A DNA stretch of 5,361 nt from Ilumatobacteraceae bacterium (GCA_025456105.1 JALOLG010000143.1:1-5361); one strand, 5' to 3'; positions 1 to 5,361 are shown, numbered from the stretch's first letter. Notes: generated from the sequence alone by a model not told the origin. A program made the numbers and translations.

Positions 1-1
1 C

Positions 2-958
2 AACCTGGGTGCGCGGGTGCTGGTCGGGTTGCGGTCGCTCCACGGGATCGAGCTCGGCACCGCCTCGCCGGGGCGGCCGGTCAGCGGGCGCTGGGACACG
101 ATCGTCGACGTCGGGGTCGGCGACCACGACACGCGCGCCCGCCGTCGGGAGTCGGTGGTGGAAGGCGCGGCCGAGCTGATCGACGACGCCCTCGCCGCCC
201 AGGCCGAGCACGTCGTCGTGGTGTCCTCGGCGATGGTGTACGGGGCGGCCGCCAGCAACCCGACCCCGCTCACCGAGGATGCGGTGCTGCGACCCGACCC
301 GGCCTTCGTCTACGCCCGCCAGCTCGCGGCCGCGGAGGAGCTCGTCGACGACTGGCGGCTCGCCTCGCGGGGCCGGCGTGCGGCCGTGCTGCGGCCGGTC
401 GTGGCGCTCGCCGGCGACGGCACGTCGTCGCTCGCCCGAGCACTTGCGGCCGGGTTCGGGCAGCGGTTCGGCGAGGACGACCCCGACGCGCAGTTCGTGC
501 ACCTCGACGACGTCGCGTCGGCGGTCGTGCTGGCGGTCGAGCGTCGCCTCGACGGCGTCTACAACGTCGCACCAGACGGCGCCATCCCCGGCGAGCGGGT
601 GCGGGCGCTCACCGGCGACCAGTGGCGCATCCCGCTCCCGGATCGAGTGGCGGAGGCCATCGGTGCGCTGCGCTGGCGGTTCCAGCGCGGTCCCATCCCG
701 CCGGGCCTGCGCCCGTACACCCGCGAGCCGTGGGTCGTCGCCAACGACAAGCTGCGGGCGGAGGGCTGGGTGCCGACCGTGACGAACGAGCAGGCCTACG
801 TCGAGGGCACCGAGGCCCGCTGGTGGACGATGGTGACGCCGAAGCGCCGTCAGGAGCTCGCCCTGGCGGGCACCGTGATCGGCATCGCGGCCGGTGCGCT
901 CACGGCGCTGGCGCTGCTGACGCGATGGCTGCGGCGACGTCGTCGTCGACGTGGATGA
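2..958 (+). CDS. Extended SDR / NAD-dependent epimerase-dehydratase-like protein, C-terminally membrane-anchored (5' partial)
   Basis: This is the C-terminal part of an atypical extended short-chain dehydrogenase/reductase, probably acting on a nucleotide-linked or similar substrate at the membrane face. The frame is open to the left edge. The GTG at 17 can act as a start, but the N-terminal Rossmann GxxGxxG motif is missing, so the true start should lie upstream. Counting from that GTG, visible marks are a beta strand into SSAMVYG (about residues 70-76), the substrate-side stretch PLTEDAVLRPDPAF, the active-site Tyr in VYARQL (Tyr99), VLRPVVALAGDG, the FVHLDDVASAV segment typical of epimerases, and YNVAPDG. 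The YxxxK lysine position holds Leu103 (codon 323-325), so redox chemistry is doubtful. The C-terminus has a hydrophobic helix (about 281-301) followed by seven arginines, suggesting a tail anchor with a cytoplasmic basic end. The family call is firm; the substrate is unknown. The last 59 bp overlap the opposing gene. Confidence 0.85.
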   Translation, partial: NLGARVLVGLRSLHGIELGTASPGRPVSGRWDTIVDVGVGDHDTRARRRESVVEGAAELIDDALAAQAEHVVVVSSAMVYGAAASNPTPLTEDAVLRPDPAFVYARQLAAAEELVDDWRLASRGRRAAVLRPVVALAGDGTSSLARALAAGFGQRFGEDDPDAQFVHLDDVASAVVLAVERRLDGVYNVAPDGAIPGERVRALTGDQWRIPLPDRVAEAIGALRWRFQRGPIPPGLRPYTREPWVVANDKLRAEGWVPTVTNEQAYVEGTEARWWTMVTPKRRQELALAGTVIGIAAGALTALALLTRWLRRRRRRRG

Positions 959-1613
959 CGCCGTCGGCGGAGCCGTCGCAGATCGCCACGAGCTGGCCCT
1001 CGAGATCGACCACCGGCGTGCCGTGGGCGAGGTCGAGCTCGGCGATCCGACCGAGCGTGGTGTCGACCGGGTCCGGGGTGATCGCCTGCACCGGCTCGGC
1101 TCGGCCGGCCGCCCGATCGGCGACCGGGAACGGCTCGCCGCCGTCGCCGGCGAGCTGGAGCACCACGACGTCGTCGACGCGCTCCACCACGTCGGCCGTC
1201 ACCCGGGATCCGTCGGGCAGGTCGACGACGCGGCGGTCGATGCCGTCGAACGGCTCGGCGGGGGCGAGCGCCAGCCCGTCGCCGACCGGAGTGGCGAGCG
1301 GGCGCGTCGAGGTGCCGGTGGCCGGAGCGAGCGTGAGCGCCGCCGGCTCGGCGGTGACCCGTGCGGCCTCGCCACCGGCGAGCTCGGGATCGGTGTCGCC
1401 CCGGGGGGTGACGGCGAGCACCACGAGAGCGATCACGAGGAGGCCGCCGAGCCCGGTGACCGCCGCGACGGTGCGGACGTGCGCCGGGGCCGGCTCACGG
1501 CGCATCACCTCGCTCGCTGCGGCTGCGACCTCGGAGGGGTGACGCCAGGGGCGCTCGTGCGGAGGGAGCGGTGGCTGGCCCACGATCGGGTGAGCGTAGC
1601 CCTCGGCCCACAC
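900..1613 (-). CDS. Single-pass membrane protein with degenerate HtrA/trypsin-like domain (probable pseudoprotease)
   Basis: A 237-residue protein starting at GTG 1613; an in-frame TAG at 1635-1637 rules out a longer form. Layout: a proline-rich cytoplasmic segment with the motif PPLPPHERPWRHPSE (residues 14-28), one membrane helix (about 48-68), an Ala/Thr/Pro linker, then an outer domain. The outer domain follows the S1C/HtrA pattern in order: VGDGLAL (110-116, like GTGFVV), DLPDGSRVTADVV (131-143, like the LPDGxxxxAxVV strand), DDVVVLQL (147-154, like DLAVLKV), PVQAITPDP (174-182, like VxAIGNPxG) and HGTPVVDLEGQLVAI (197-211, like SGGPLVDxxGxVVGI). The catalytic His site reads APAEP, the Ser of GNSGG is His197, and the stretch before it is about 30 residues short. 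I infer a proteolytically inactive relative with a binding or sensing role. Homology is judged by motif order only. The C-terminus carries DDD and an Ala/Pro tail. Confidence 0.82.
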   Translation of the reverse strand: MWAEGYAHPIVGQPPLPPHERPWRHPSEVAAAASEVMRREPAPAHVRTVAAVTGLGGLLVIALVVLAVTPRGDTDPELAGGEAARVTAEPAALTLAPATGTSTRPLATPVGDGLALAPAEPFDGIDRRVVDLPDGSRVTADVVERVDDVVVLQLAGDGGEPFPVADRAAGRAEPVQAITPDPVDTTLGRIAELDLAHGTPVVDLEGQLVAICDGSADGVIHVDDDVAAAIASAAPAP

Positions 1614-1625
1614 GAGGGGTCGTCG

Positions 1626-1630
1626 CCTCC
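1626..1630 (-). promoter_or_regulatory. Possible Shine-Dalgarno for the membrane pseudoprotease gene
   Basis: The minus strand reads GGAGG here, 12 nt before the GTG at 1613. The spacing is longer than the usual 5-9 nt, so this is a weak call. It supports 1613 as the start because no closer purine-rich site is seen. Confidence 0.3.
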
Positions 1631-1635
1631 ACGGC

Positions 1636-1641
1636 TACGAT
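1636..1641 (+). promoter_or_regulatory. Candidate -10 element (TACGAT) for moaE, possibly leaderless
   Basis: TACGAT fits the actinobacterial TANNNT -10 consensus. Its last T is 7 nt before the in-frame GTG at 1649-1651, so a transcript would begin at or next to that codon. This is the spacing known for leaderless genes in actinomycetes. No convincing -35 hexamer and no Shine-Dalgarno precede the ATG at 1640. The element lies in the short gap between two divergent genes, where a promoter is expected. Confidence 0.4.
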
Positions 1642-2134
1642 GCCCGACGTGCTGCCGCCCGCCGATGCCCACGACTGGCTCGAGGTCGGCCCCGATCCGC
1701 TCCCGGTCGCGGCGGCGTACGAGTGGGCGGTGCTGCCCGGCTGCGGCGCCGTGGTGCTGTTCAGCGGCACGGTGCGCGATCACGCCGACGGGCGCGACGA
1801 CGTCGTCAGCCTCACGTACGAGGCCTACGAGGAGCAGGTCGTGCCGCGGTTCGGAGCCATCGCCGCCGAGACCCGGGTCCGGTGGCCGATGGTGGGCCGG
1901 CTGGTGCTCCTGCACCGCACGGGCCGGCTCGAGCTGGGGGAGAGCTCGGTGATCGTCGTGGCGTCCGCACCCCACCGGGGCCAGGCGTTCGAGGCGGCGC
2001 GCTTCGCGATCGACGCGCTCAAGGCGTCGGCACCGATCTGGAAGCACGAGGAGTGGGCTGGGGGCGCCGACTGGGGCACCGGTGCCCACGAGGTGGTCGA
2101 GCCTGCCCACGTCGACACGGCTCGGGGTGGCTGA
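1640..2134 (+). CDS. moaE: Molybdopterin synthase catalytic (large) subunit MoaE
   Basis: MoaE joins MoaD to form molybdopterin synthase, which transfers two sulfurs from MoaD thiocarboxylates to cyclic pyranopterin monophosphate in cytoplasmic molybdenum cofactor synthesis. The 164 residues show the family pattern throughout: GAVVLFSGTVRDH (36-48), LTYEAYEE (58-65), RLVLLHRTGRLELGESSVIV (87-106), SAPHRGQAFEAARFAIDALK (109-128) and PIWKHEEW (132-139). Lys128 and Lys135 keep the 7-residue spacing of E. coli Lys119 and Lys126, which are essential for activity. The length is close to the usual 140-165. Start: ATG 1640 is the annotated choice; the GTG at 1649 is a realistic leaderless alternative. 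A longer reading from 1571 would run into the opposing gene and has no family-like sequence. No MoaD gene lies in the window. The stop TGA is followed directly by the next gene's GTG, so it probably leads a co-transcribed cluster. Confidence 0.95.
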   Translation: MPDVLPPADAHDWLEVGPDPLPVAAAYEWAVLPGCGAVVLFSGTVRDHADGRDDVVSLTYEAYEEQVVPRFGAIAAETRVRWPMVGRLVLLHRTGRLELGESSVIVVASAPHRGQAFEAARFAIDALKASAPIWKHEEWAGGADWGTGAHEVVEPAHVDTARGG

Positions 2135-2323
2135 GTGCCGATCGTCGTCACCGCCGCCGTCGTGGTGGCGCTCGCCGGGGTGATCGTCGCGGTGCGCCGT
2201 CGTCGCCGCCCGCCCGACACCGTCGACGCGTTCCGGCGGCAGATCGACGCGCTCGGTCCCGACGCCCGACGCTCGGTGATCGACGCGTCACGCGATCGTG
2301 CGGGAGGCGCCGATGGCCCGTGA
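2135..2323 (+). CDS. Small single-pass membrane protein of unknown function
   Basis: A 62-residue protein starting at a GTG that abuts the moaE stop (TGAGTG). A weak GGGGTGG lies 4 nt upstream, and translational coupling is likely. Residues 3-20 form one hydrophobic segment rich in Val and Ala, followed at once by VRRRRR (20-25). By the positive-inside rule this puts the short N-terminus outside and the tail inside the cell. The tail TVDAFRRQIDALGPDARRSVIDASRD is charged, probably helical, and could contact a cytoplasmic partner. The gene ends 17 bp before the preferred mreB start. I do not recognise a named family. Conserved co-directional placement before the MreB-like gene would suggest it helps bring that protein to the membrane, but this is inference from position only. 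High-GC codon use like its neighbours and tight packing support it as a real gene. Confidence 0.7.
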   Translation: MPIVVTAAVVVALAGVIVAVRRRRRPPDTVDAFRRQIDALGPDARRSVIDASRDRAGGADGP

Positions 2324-2353
2324 CCGGACTGGAGGGTCCCGTGGCACGTGACC
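2314..2353 (+). repeat. Short imperfect direct repeat around the mreB start
   Basis: TGGCCCGTGACC (2314-2325) and TGGCACGTGACC (2342-2353) match at 11 of 12 positions, 28 bp apart. Preceded by A and G respectively, they give ATG-GCC-CGT-GAC and GTG-GCA-CGT-GAC, both reading M/V-A-R-D in different frames. The upstream copy opens a 12-codon frame that stops at 2349-2351. This may be chance, given the low complexity of GC-rich DNA. Confidence 0.3.
2331..2335 (+). promoter_or_regulatory. Ribosome binding site deciding the mreB start
   Basis: GGAGG lies 5 nt before the GTG at 2341. It favours that codon over the in-frame GTG at 2320, which overlaps the previous stop as GTGA and has no comparable site. 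The protein from 2341 begins VARDLAIDLGTANT, the form usual in MreB proteins. Confidence 0.7.
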
Positions 2354-3345
2354 TTGCGATCGACCTCGGCACCGCGAACACGCTCGTCTACATGAAGGGC
2401 CGCGGCATCGTCCTCAACGAGCCGTCGGTGATCGCGCTCAACCGCCAGACGGGTGAGGTGCTCGCCACCGGCCGGGAGGCCTGGCAGATGATCGGTCGCA
2501 CGCCGGGCTACATCGTGGCGGTGCGGCCGCTCCGGGGCGGTGCGATCACCGACTTCGAGATCACCGAGCGGATGATCCGCCTCCTGCTGCAGCGGGTGGG
2601 CGTGAGCCGCTTCACCCGTCCGAAGGTCGTGATCTGCGTGCCGTCGGCCATCACCGAGGTCGAGCGACGGGCCGTCACCGACGCCGCCCGGCGAGCCGGT
2701 GCCGCCGACGCCAACCTGATCGAGCAGCCGATGGCCGCGGCCATCGGTGCCGATCTCCCCATCGACGAGCCCGTCGGCAACATGGTGATCGACATCGGTG
2801 GCGGCACGAGCGAGACCGCGGTGATCAGCCTGGGTGGCATCGTGGCGCTCGAGGCGGTGCGCGTCGGCTCGTTCGACATCGACGCGGCGATCCAGACCTA
2901 CGTGCGTCGCGAGCACGGCATCGCCATCGGCGAGCGGACGGCCGAGGAGATCAAGGTGGCGATCGGCTCGGCCGACCCCACCGACGACGAGAGCCAGGCC
3001 GAGGTGCGCGGCCGCGACCTCATGACCGGCCTCCCCAAGACCGTGCTCCTCACGCCCGAGGAGATCCGGTTCGCGATCGAGGACGTGGTGTCGTCGATCG
3101 TGGCGTCGGTCATCCGGTGCCTCGCGAAGGCGCCGCCCGAGCTGTCGCAGGACTTCTTGGTGCGTGGCATGTACCTCGTTGGTGGCGGTGGCCTGCTGCG
3201 TGGGCTGGCCCAGCGCATCGAGCGCGAGACGGAGGTGCCGGTGCGGATGTCGAACGTGCCGCTCGAGGCGGTGGTGCTCGGCGCCGGGCACGTGATCGAG
3301 CACTACGACGCCCTCAAGGGCATGTTCATGGGCGCCCGTCGGTGA
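2341..3345 (+). CDS. mreB: MreB-family actin-like cytoskeletal ATPase (divergent paralogue)
   Basis: A 334-residue bacterial actin homologue, close to the normal family length, expected to polymerise with ATP along the inner membrane. Motifs in order: phosphate-1 loop DLGTANT (8-14), RGIVLNEPSVIA (21-32), GRTPG (52-56), PKVVICVPSAITEVERRAV (94-112), PMAAAIGADLP (130-140), phosphate-2 loop DIGGGTSE (151-158), GERTAEEIKVAIGSA (197-211), and adenosine-binding GGGGLLRGL (281-289). There is no N-terminal amphipathic helix; VSRF (88-91) may act as the hydrophobic membrane loop. Two departures stand out: the catalytic Glu of the LIEEPMAAA motif (E. coli Glu143) is Gln129, and the usual GGDxxD reads GSFDID (176-181). 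It lies between a small membrane protein and a crotonase gene, with no mreC, mreD or rodA nearby, unlike the standard cell-wall operon. It is therefore probably a second, specialised MreB. The stop overlaps the next start. Confidence 0.93.
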   Translation: MARDLAIDLGTANTLVYMKGRGIVLNEPSVIALNRQTGEVLATGREAWQMIGRTPGYIVAVRPLRGGAITDFEITERMIRLLLQRVGVSRFTRPKVVICVPSAITEVERRAVTDAARRAGAADANLIEQPMAAAIGADLPIDEPVGNMVIDIGGGTSETAVISLGGIVALEAVRVGSFDIDAAIQTYVRREHGIAIGERTAEEIKVAIGSADPTDDESQAEVRGRDLMTGLPKTVLLTPEEIRFAIEDVVSSIVASVIRCLAKAPPELSQDFLVRGMYLVGGGGLLRGLAQRIERETEVPVRMSNVPLEAVVLGAGHVIEHYDALKGMFMGARR

Positions 3346-4121
3346 CGGTCCGCTGGGAGCTGCGCGACGACCACGTGGGGGTGATCACCCTCGACCGTCC
3401 CGACACGCGCAACGCCCTCACGCTCGAGATGTACGCCGAGCTCGAGCGGCTGGTCCGGGCGGCGCCCGAGAGCGGCGCGCGCTGCCTCGTGGTCACCGGC
3501 ACCGACCCGGCGTTCTGCAGCGGCGACGACGTGCGCCAGGTGATGGGCGGCGGCGATCCCGCCCGCACTGCTCCGGTGTCGGTGGCGCCGCGCCTCACGC
3601 CGGCCGCCGACGCGCTGCTGCACACCGATCTGCCCGTGATCGCCGCTGTCAACGGCGCCGCAGTGGGGTGGGGGATGGAGCTCGCGCTGTTCGCCGATCT
3701 CCGCGTGGCGAGCGAGCGGGCCCGGTTCGGCGAGCTGTTCGTGCTGCGCGGCCTCGTGAGCGACGTGGGCGGCATCGGCCGGCTGGCTTCGCTGGTGGGG
3801 CGCGAGCGGGCCGCCGAGCTGCTGTTCACGGGCGACGTCATCGACGCGGCGACGGCGCTCGACATCGGCCTCGTCGGTCGGGTGGTGCCGCACGACGAGC
3901 TGCTCCCCACCGCGCTCGGGCTCGCGGCCCGCATCGCCGCCAACCCGCCGCTCGCCGTCCAGCGCCTGAAGGTGGGTCTGCGCCGCACGCTCGACCCCGA
4001 CTGGGCGTCGCTCGGCGAGTGGGTGAGCCGATCGCTGGCCGAGCTGTTCCGCACGGCCGACCACCGCGAAGGCGTGCGCGCGTTCCTCGAGAAGCGCCCT
4101 CCCGTCTTCGAGGGCCGGTAG
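3342..4121 (+). CDS. Enoyl-CoA hydratase/isomerase (crotonase) family protein
   Basis: A 259-residue protein, the normal crotonase length, likely acting on an acyl-CoA thioester in the cytoplasm. It begins with VGVITLDRPDTRNALT (12-27), the classic N-terminal strand. FCSGDDV (58-64) supplies the first oxyanion-hole segment, and NGAAVGWGMELALFADLRVA (104-123) the second oxyanion hole and CoA-side helix. Glu113 aligns with Glu144 of rat enoyl-CoA hydratase. The second catalytic acid (rat Glu164) aligns with Phe133 in FGELFVLRGL, so classical hydration is doubtful. Asp141 in SDVGG could serve instead, as in some isomerase-type relatives. The C-terminal ANPPLAVQRLKVGLRR and EGVRAFLEKRPPVFEG are typical. 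The GTG start overlaps the mreB stop as GTGA, implying translational coupling, and no good ribosome site is visible. The family is certain; substrate and reaction are not. Confidence 0.92.
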   Translation: MTVRWELRDDHVGVITLDRPDTRNALTLEMYAELERLVRAAPESGARCLVVTGTDPAFCSGDDVRQVMGGGDPARTAPVSVAPRLTPAADALLHTDLPVIAAVNGAAVGWGMELALFADLRVASERARFGELFVLRGLVSDVGGIGRLASLVGRERAAELLFTGDVIDAATALDIGLVGRVVPHDELLPTALGLAARIAANPPLAVQRLKVGLRRTLDPDWASLGEWVSRSLAELFRTADHREGVRAFLEKRPPVFEGR

Positions 4122-4126
4122 TCGAC

Positions 4127-5361
4127 TCACGCCGCTCTCGGCGGGCTGGCAGCTCGGGCGGTGACGGGTGGCCCGTCGATCGTGACGTGTCCGTCGGGAC
4201 TTCGGAGTCGCACCCTTCGCTGATCGTCCAACGACAGTCGCCAGCCGCCGTCGTGGACGAGGTGGTGGTGCTTGGAGCACAGCGGCAGCAAGTTGTCGAG
4301 ATCCGTCGGTCCGCCGTGCTCCCAGGGGGTGATGTGGTGGATGTCGCACCAATCGAACGCGGTGTCGCAGTGCGGATGCCCGCAGGTGCGGTACATGGCG
4401 CGCAGCATGCGTCGCTGCTTGCGCGTCGCGGTCCGCTGCTCGCGTCCGACGTCGACGGGCCGCCCATCCGGTCCCAACAGGACCGGGACGACGACCGCTT
4501 CGCAGCACAGGCGCCGGATGGAGGCGACTGGCAAGCTCACGCCGTTCGACAGCTCGTGCACCGACGACTCGTGGAGTCCGTCGCGCAGCGTCTGCCAGTC
4601 GATCAGCACGGTCACCTCGGGGACGGCGGGCCGGTCACCGGACTCGGGCCGGCTGCCGGTGACGCACTCCACCAGCGCATCGGCCGTCAAGCGTTCGATG
4701 GGCTGCTCGCTGTTCCCGGCGCGCTGCTTGACGGTGGCGAGATGCGCGTCGAGCGCCGCCCAGAGCTTGGCGCCGGCTTCGGGGTCGAGCTCGGCGAACA
4801 GCTTCCACATGCCCGACTTCTTGTCGATCCACCGGTTGCAGCGCCGATCGTTGCGTTGCCGCTCCGCCTTGCTCGACCCGTCATCACCGGTGAGGAACTC
4901 GACCAGGTTGCGGCACTCCTTCTCGAACTCGGCGACCGTGGACCCGGCGGCCGCGTTGACGAGCGCGTCGGTGAACCCGGCCACCGCCGAGATGGCGGCA
5001 GCGTCGAGTCCCTTGGTGGCGTTCGCCAGGGCGTCGACGTGCCCAGACGCGATCGCGCCGTTGGCCAGCGCCTCGTCGAACCCCGGGAACCGATCACACA
5101 CACCTGAGCGCTCCCCGGCCGCGGTCGCTTCCGGCTTGGGCCGACGCCCCTTGTTGCCCAACACGTCCGACGGTGACGCATCCGCCGACGACTGAGCCAG
5201 CGCGCGGACCCGGCGACCCACGGCGACCTCGACCGAATCGAGGAACGACCGCACCTGACCCACCAACGACACCAACCGATCGAGCTCACCGCGGTCGGCC
5301 ACGGCCGGGTCGATGGTGACGATCGCCTCGAACCGCTCCCGAGCCACCCTCACGGCGTCCA
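4127..5361 (-). CDS. DUF222 / HNH endonuclease domain protein (13E12-repeat-like), probably 5' partial
   Basis: The frame is open to the right window edge. GTG 5353 gives 408 residues, but a codon ending in TG straddles the edge (5360 and beyond), so the true start may lie just outside. Numbering from GTG 5353, the long helical N-terminal part (about 1-300) matches the DUF222 pattern, and the C-terminus is an HNH nuclease: CGHPHC (324-329), WCDIHHITPWEHGGPTDLDN (335-354), LLPLCSKHHHLVHDGGW (355-371). Probable zinc ligands are Cys324, Cys329, Cys359 and a His near 364; the catalytic residues are likely His340, Asn354 and His363. All key positions are kept, so the domain looks active. This actinobacterial family is often present in many copies and is suspected of mobile behaviour, but its role is not established. 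Hand counts of single lines give about 62-68% GC against about 75% in a neighbouring gene, hinting at a different history. It is convergent with the crotonase gene, with 5 bp between stops. Confidence 0.9.
   Translation of the reverse strand, partial: DAVRVARERFEAIVTIDPAVADRGELDRLVSLVGQVRSFLDSVEVAVGRRVRALAQSSADASPSDVLGNKGRRPKPEATAAGERSGVCDRFPGFDEALANGAIASGHVDALANATKGLDAAAISAVAGFTDALVNAAAGSTVAEFEKECRNLVEFLTGDDGSSKAERQRNDRRCNRWIDKKSGMWKLFAELDPEAGAKLWAALDAHLATVKQRAGNSEQPIERLTADALVECVTGSRPESGDRPAVPEVTVLIDWQTLRDGLHESSVHELSNGVSLPVASIRRLCCEAVVVPVLLGPDGRPVDVGREQRTATRKQRRMLRAMYRTCGHPHCDTAFDWCDIHHITPWEHGGPTDLDNLLPLCSKHHHLVHDGGWRLSLDDQRRVRLRSPDGHVTIDGPPVTARAASPPRAA

Noticed and set aside
1571..1639. A longer moaE starting at GTG 1571
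   Set aside because: The extra 23 residues have no MoaE-like sequence and the stretch would overlap the divergent membrane-protein gene.
951..1952. Plus-strand open frame across the pseudoprotease gene
   Set aside because: Low-complexity Arg/Gly/Glu translation with no recognisable domain. The minus-strand frame has a membrane helix and ordered motifs.
2320..2340. mreB start at GTG 2320, overlapping the previous stop as GTGA
   Set aside because: It adds VTGLEGP, not typical of MreB N-termini, and lacks a ribosome site. GTG 2341 has GGAGG at good spacing. It remains possible through coupling.
1825..3303. Long antisense open frame (492 codons) across moaE and mreB
   Set aside because: It is a shadow caused by high GC and codon bias: its His/Arg/Asp-rich translation matches no family, and the plus-strand genes are clear.
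4130..4143. Hairpin CGCCG-CTCT-CGGCG just after the crotonase stop, as a terminator
   Set aside because: The stem is only 5 bp, has no T tract, and lies inside the last codons of the convergent HNH gene. Such stems are common by chance at this GC content.
3668..5107. Plus-strand open frame of 479 codons across the crotonase and HNH genes
   Set aside because: It spans two well-supported genes in other frames and shows no domain of its own.

Overview
The window is very GC-rich (about 75% by hand count on one line of the main genes), tightly packed, and rich in GTG starts. It looks like chromosomal DNA of a high-GC actinomycete. Three features point by inference to the class Acidimicrobiia: a PLPPHERPWRHPSE-type motif before a membrane anchor, an actinobacterial DUF222-HNH protein, and an MreB-bearing actinobacterial gene set. 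No rRNA, tRNA, CRISPR array or insertion sequence was seen.

Layout: (1) At 2-958 (+) is the 3' part of an extended-SDR / NAD-dependent epimerase-like gene that ends in a membrane helix and a seven-arginine tail. (2) At 900-1613 (-) is a single-pass membrane protein whose outer domain looks like a shortened HtrA/trypsin fold without its catalytic residues. It overlaps gene 1 tail-to-tail by 59 bp. (3) After a 26-bp divergent gap comes a compact plus-strand cluster: moaE (1640-2134), a 62-residue single-pass membrane protein (2135-2323), an MreB-family actin homologue (2341-3345) and a crotonase-fold protein (3342-4121). The junctions are 0 bp, 17 bp and a 4-bp overlap, so the four are probably co-transcribed. 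(4) At 4127-5361 (-) is a DUF222-HNH (13E12-repeat-like) protein, convergent with the crotonase gene, 5 bp away, slightly lower in GC, and running to the window edge.

The cluster joins a molybdopterin-synthase subunit, a tiny membrane protein, a cytoskeletal ATPase and an acyl-CoA enzyme, and has no obvious single pathway. The mreC/mreD/penicillin-binding-protein partners usual for mreB are absent. A recurring theme is family members altered at catalytic positions: the MreB-like protein has Gln where the catalytic Glu is expected, the crotonase lacks the second catalytic Glu, the SDR lacks the YxxxK lysine, and the HtrA-like protein lacks the His and Ser. I see no clear new multi-gene system. 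The MreB paralogue with its small membrane partner and the pseudoprotease are the parts most worth following.
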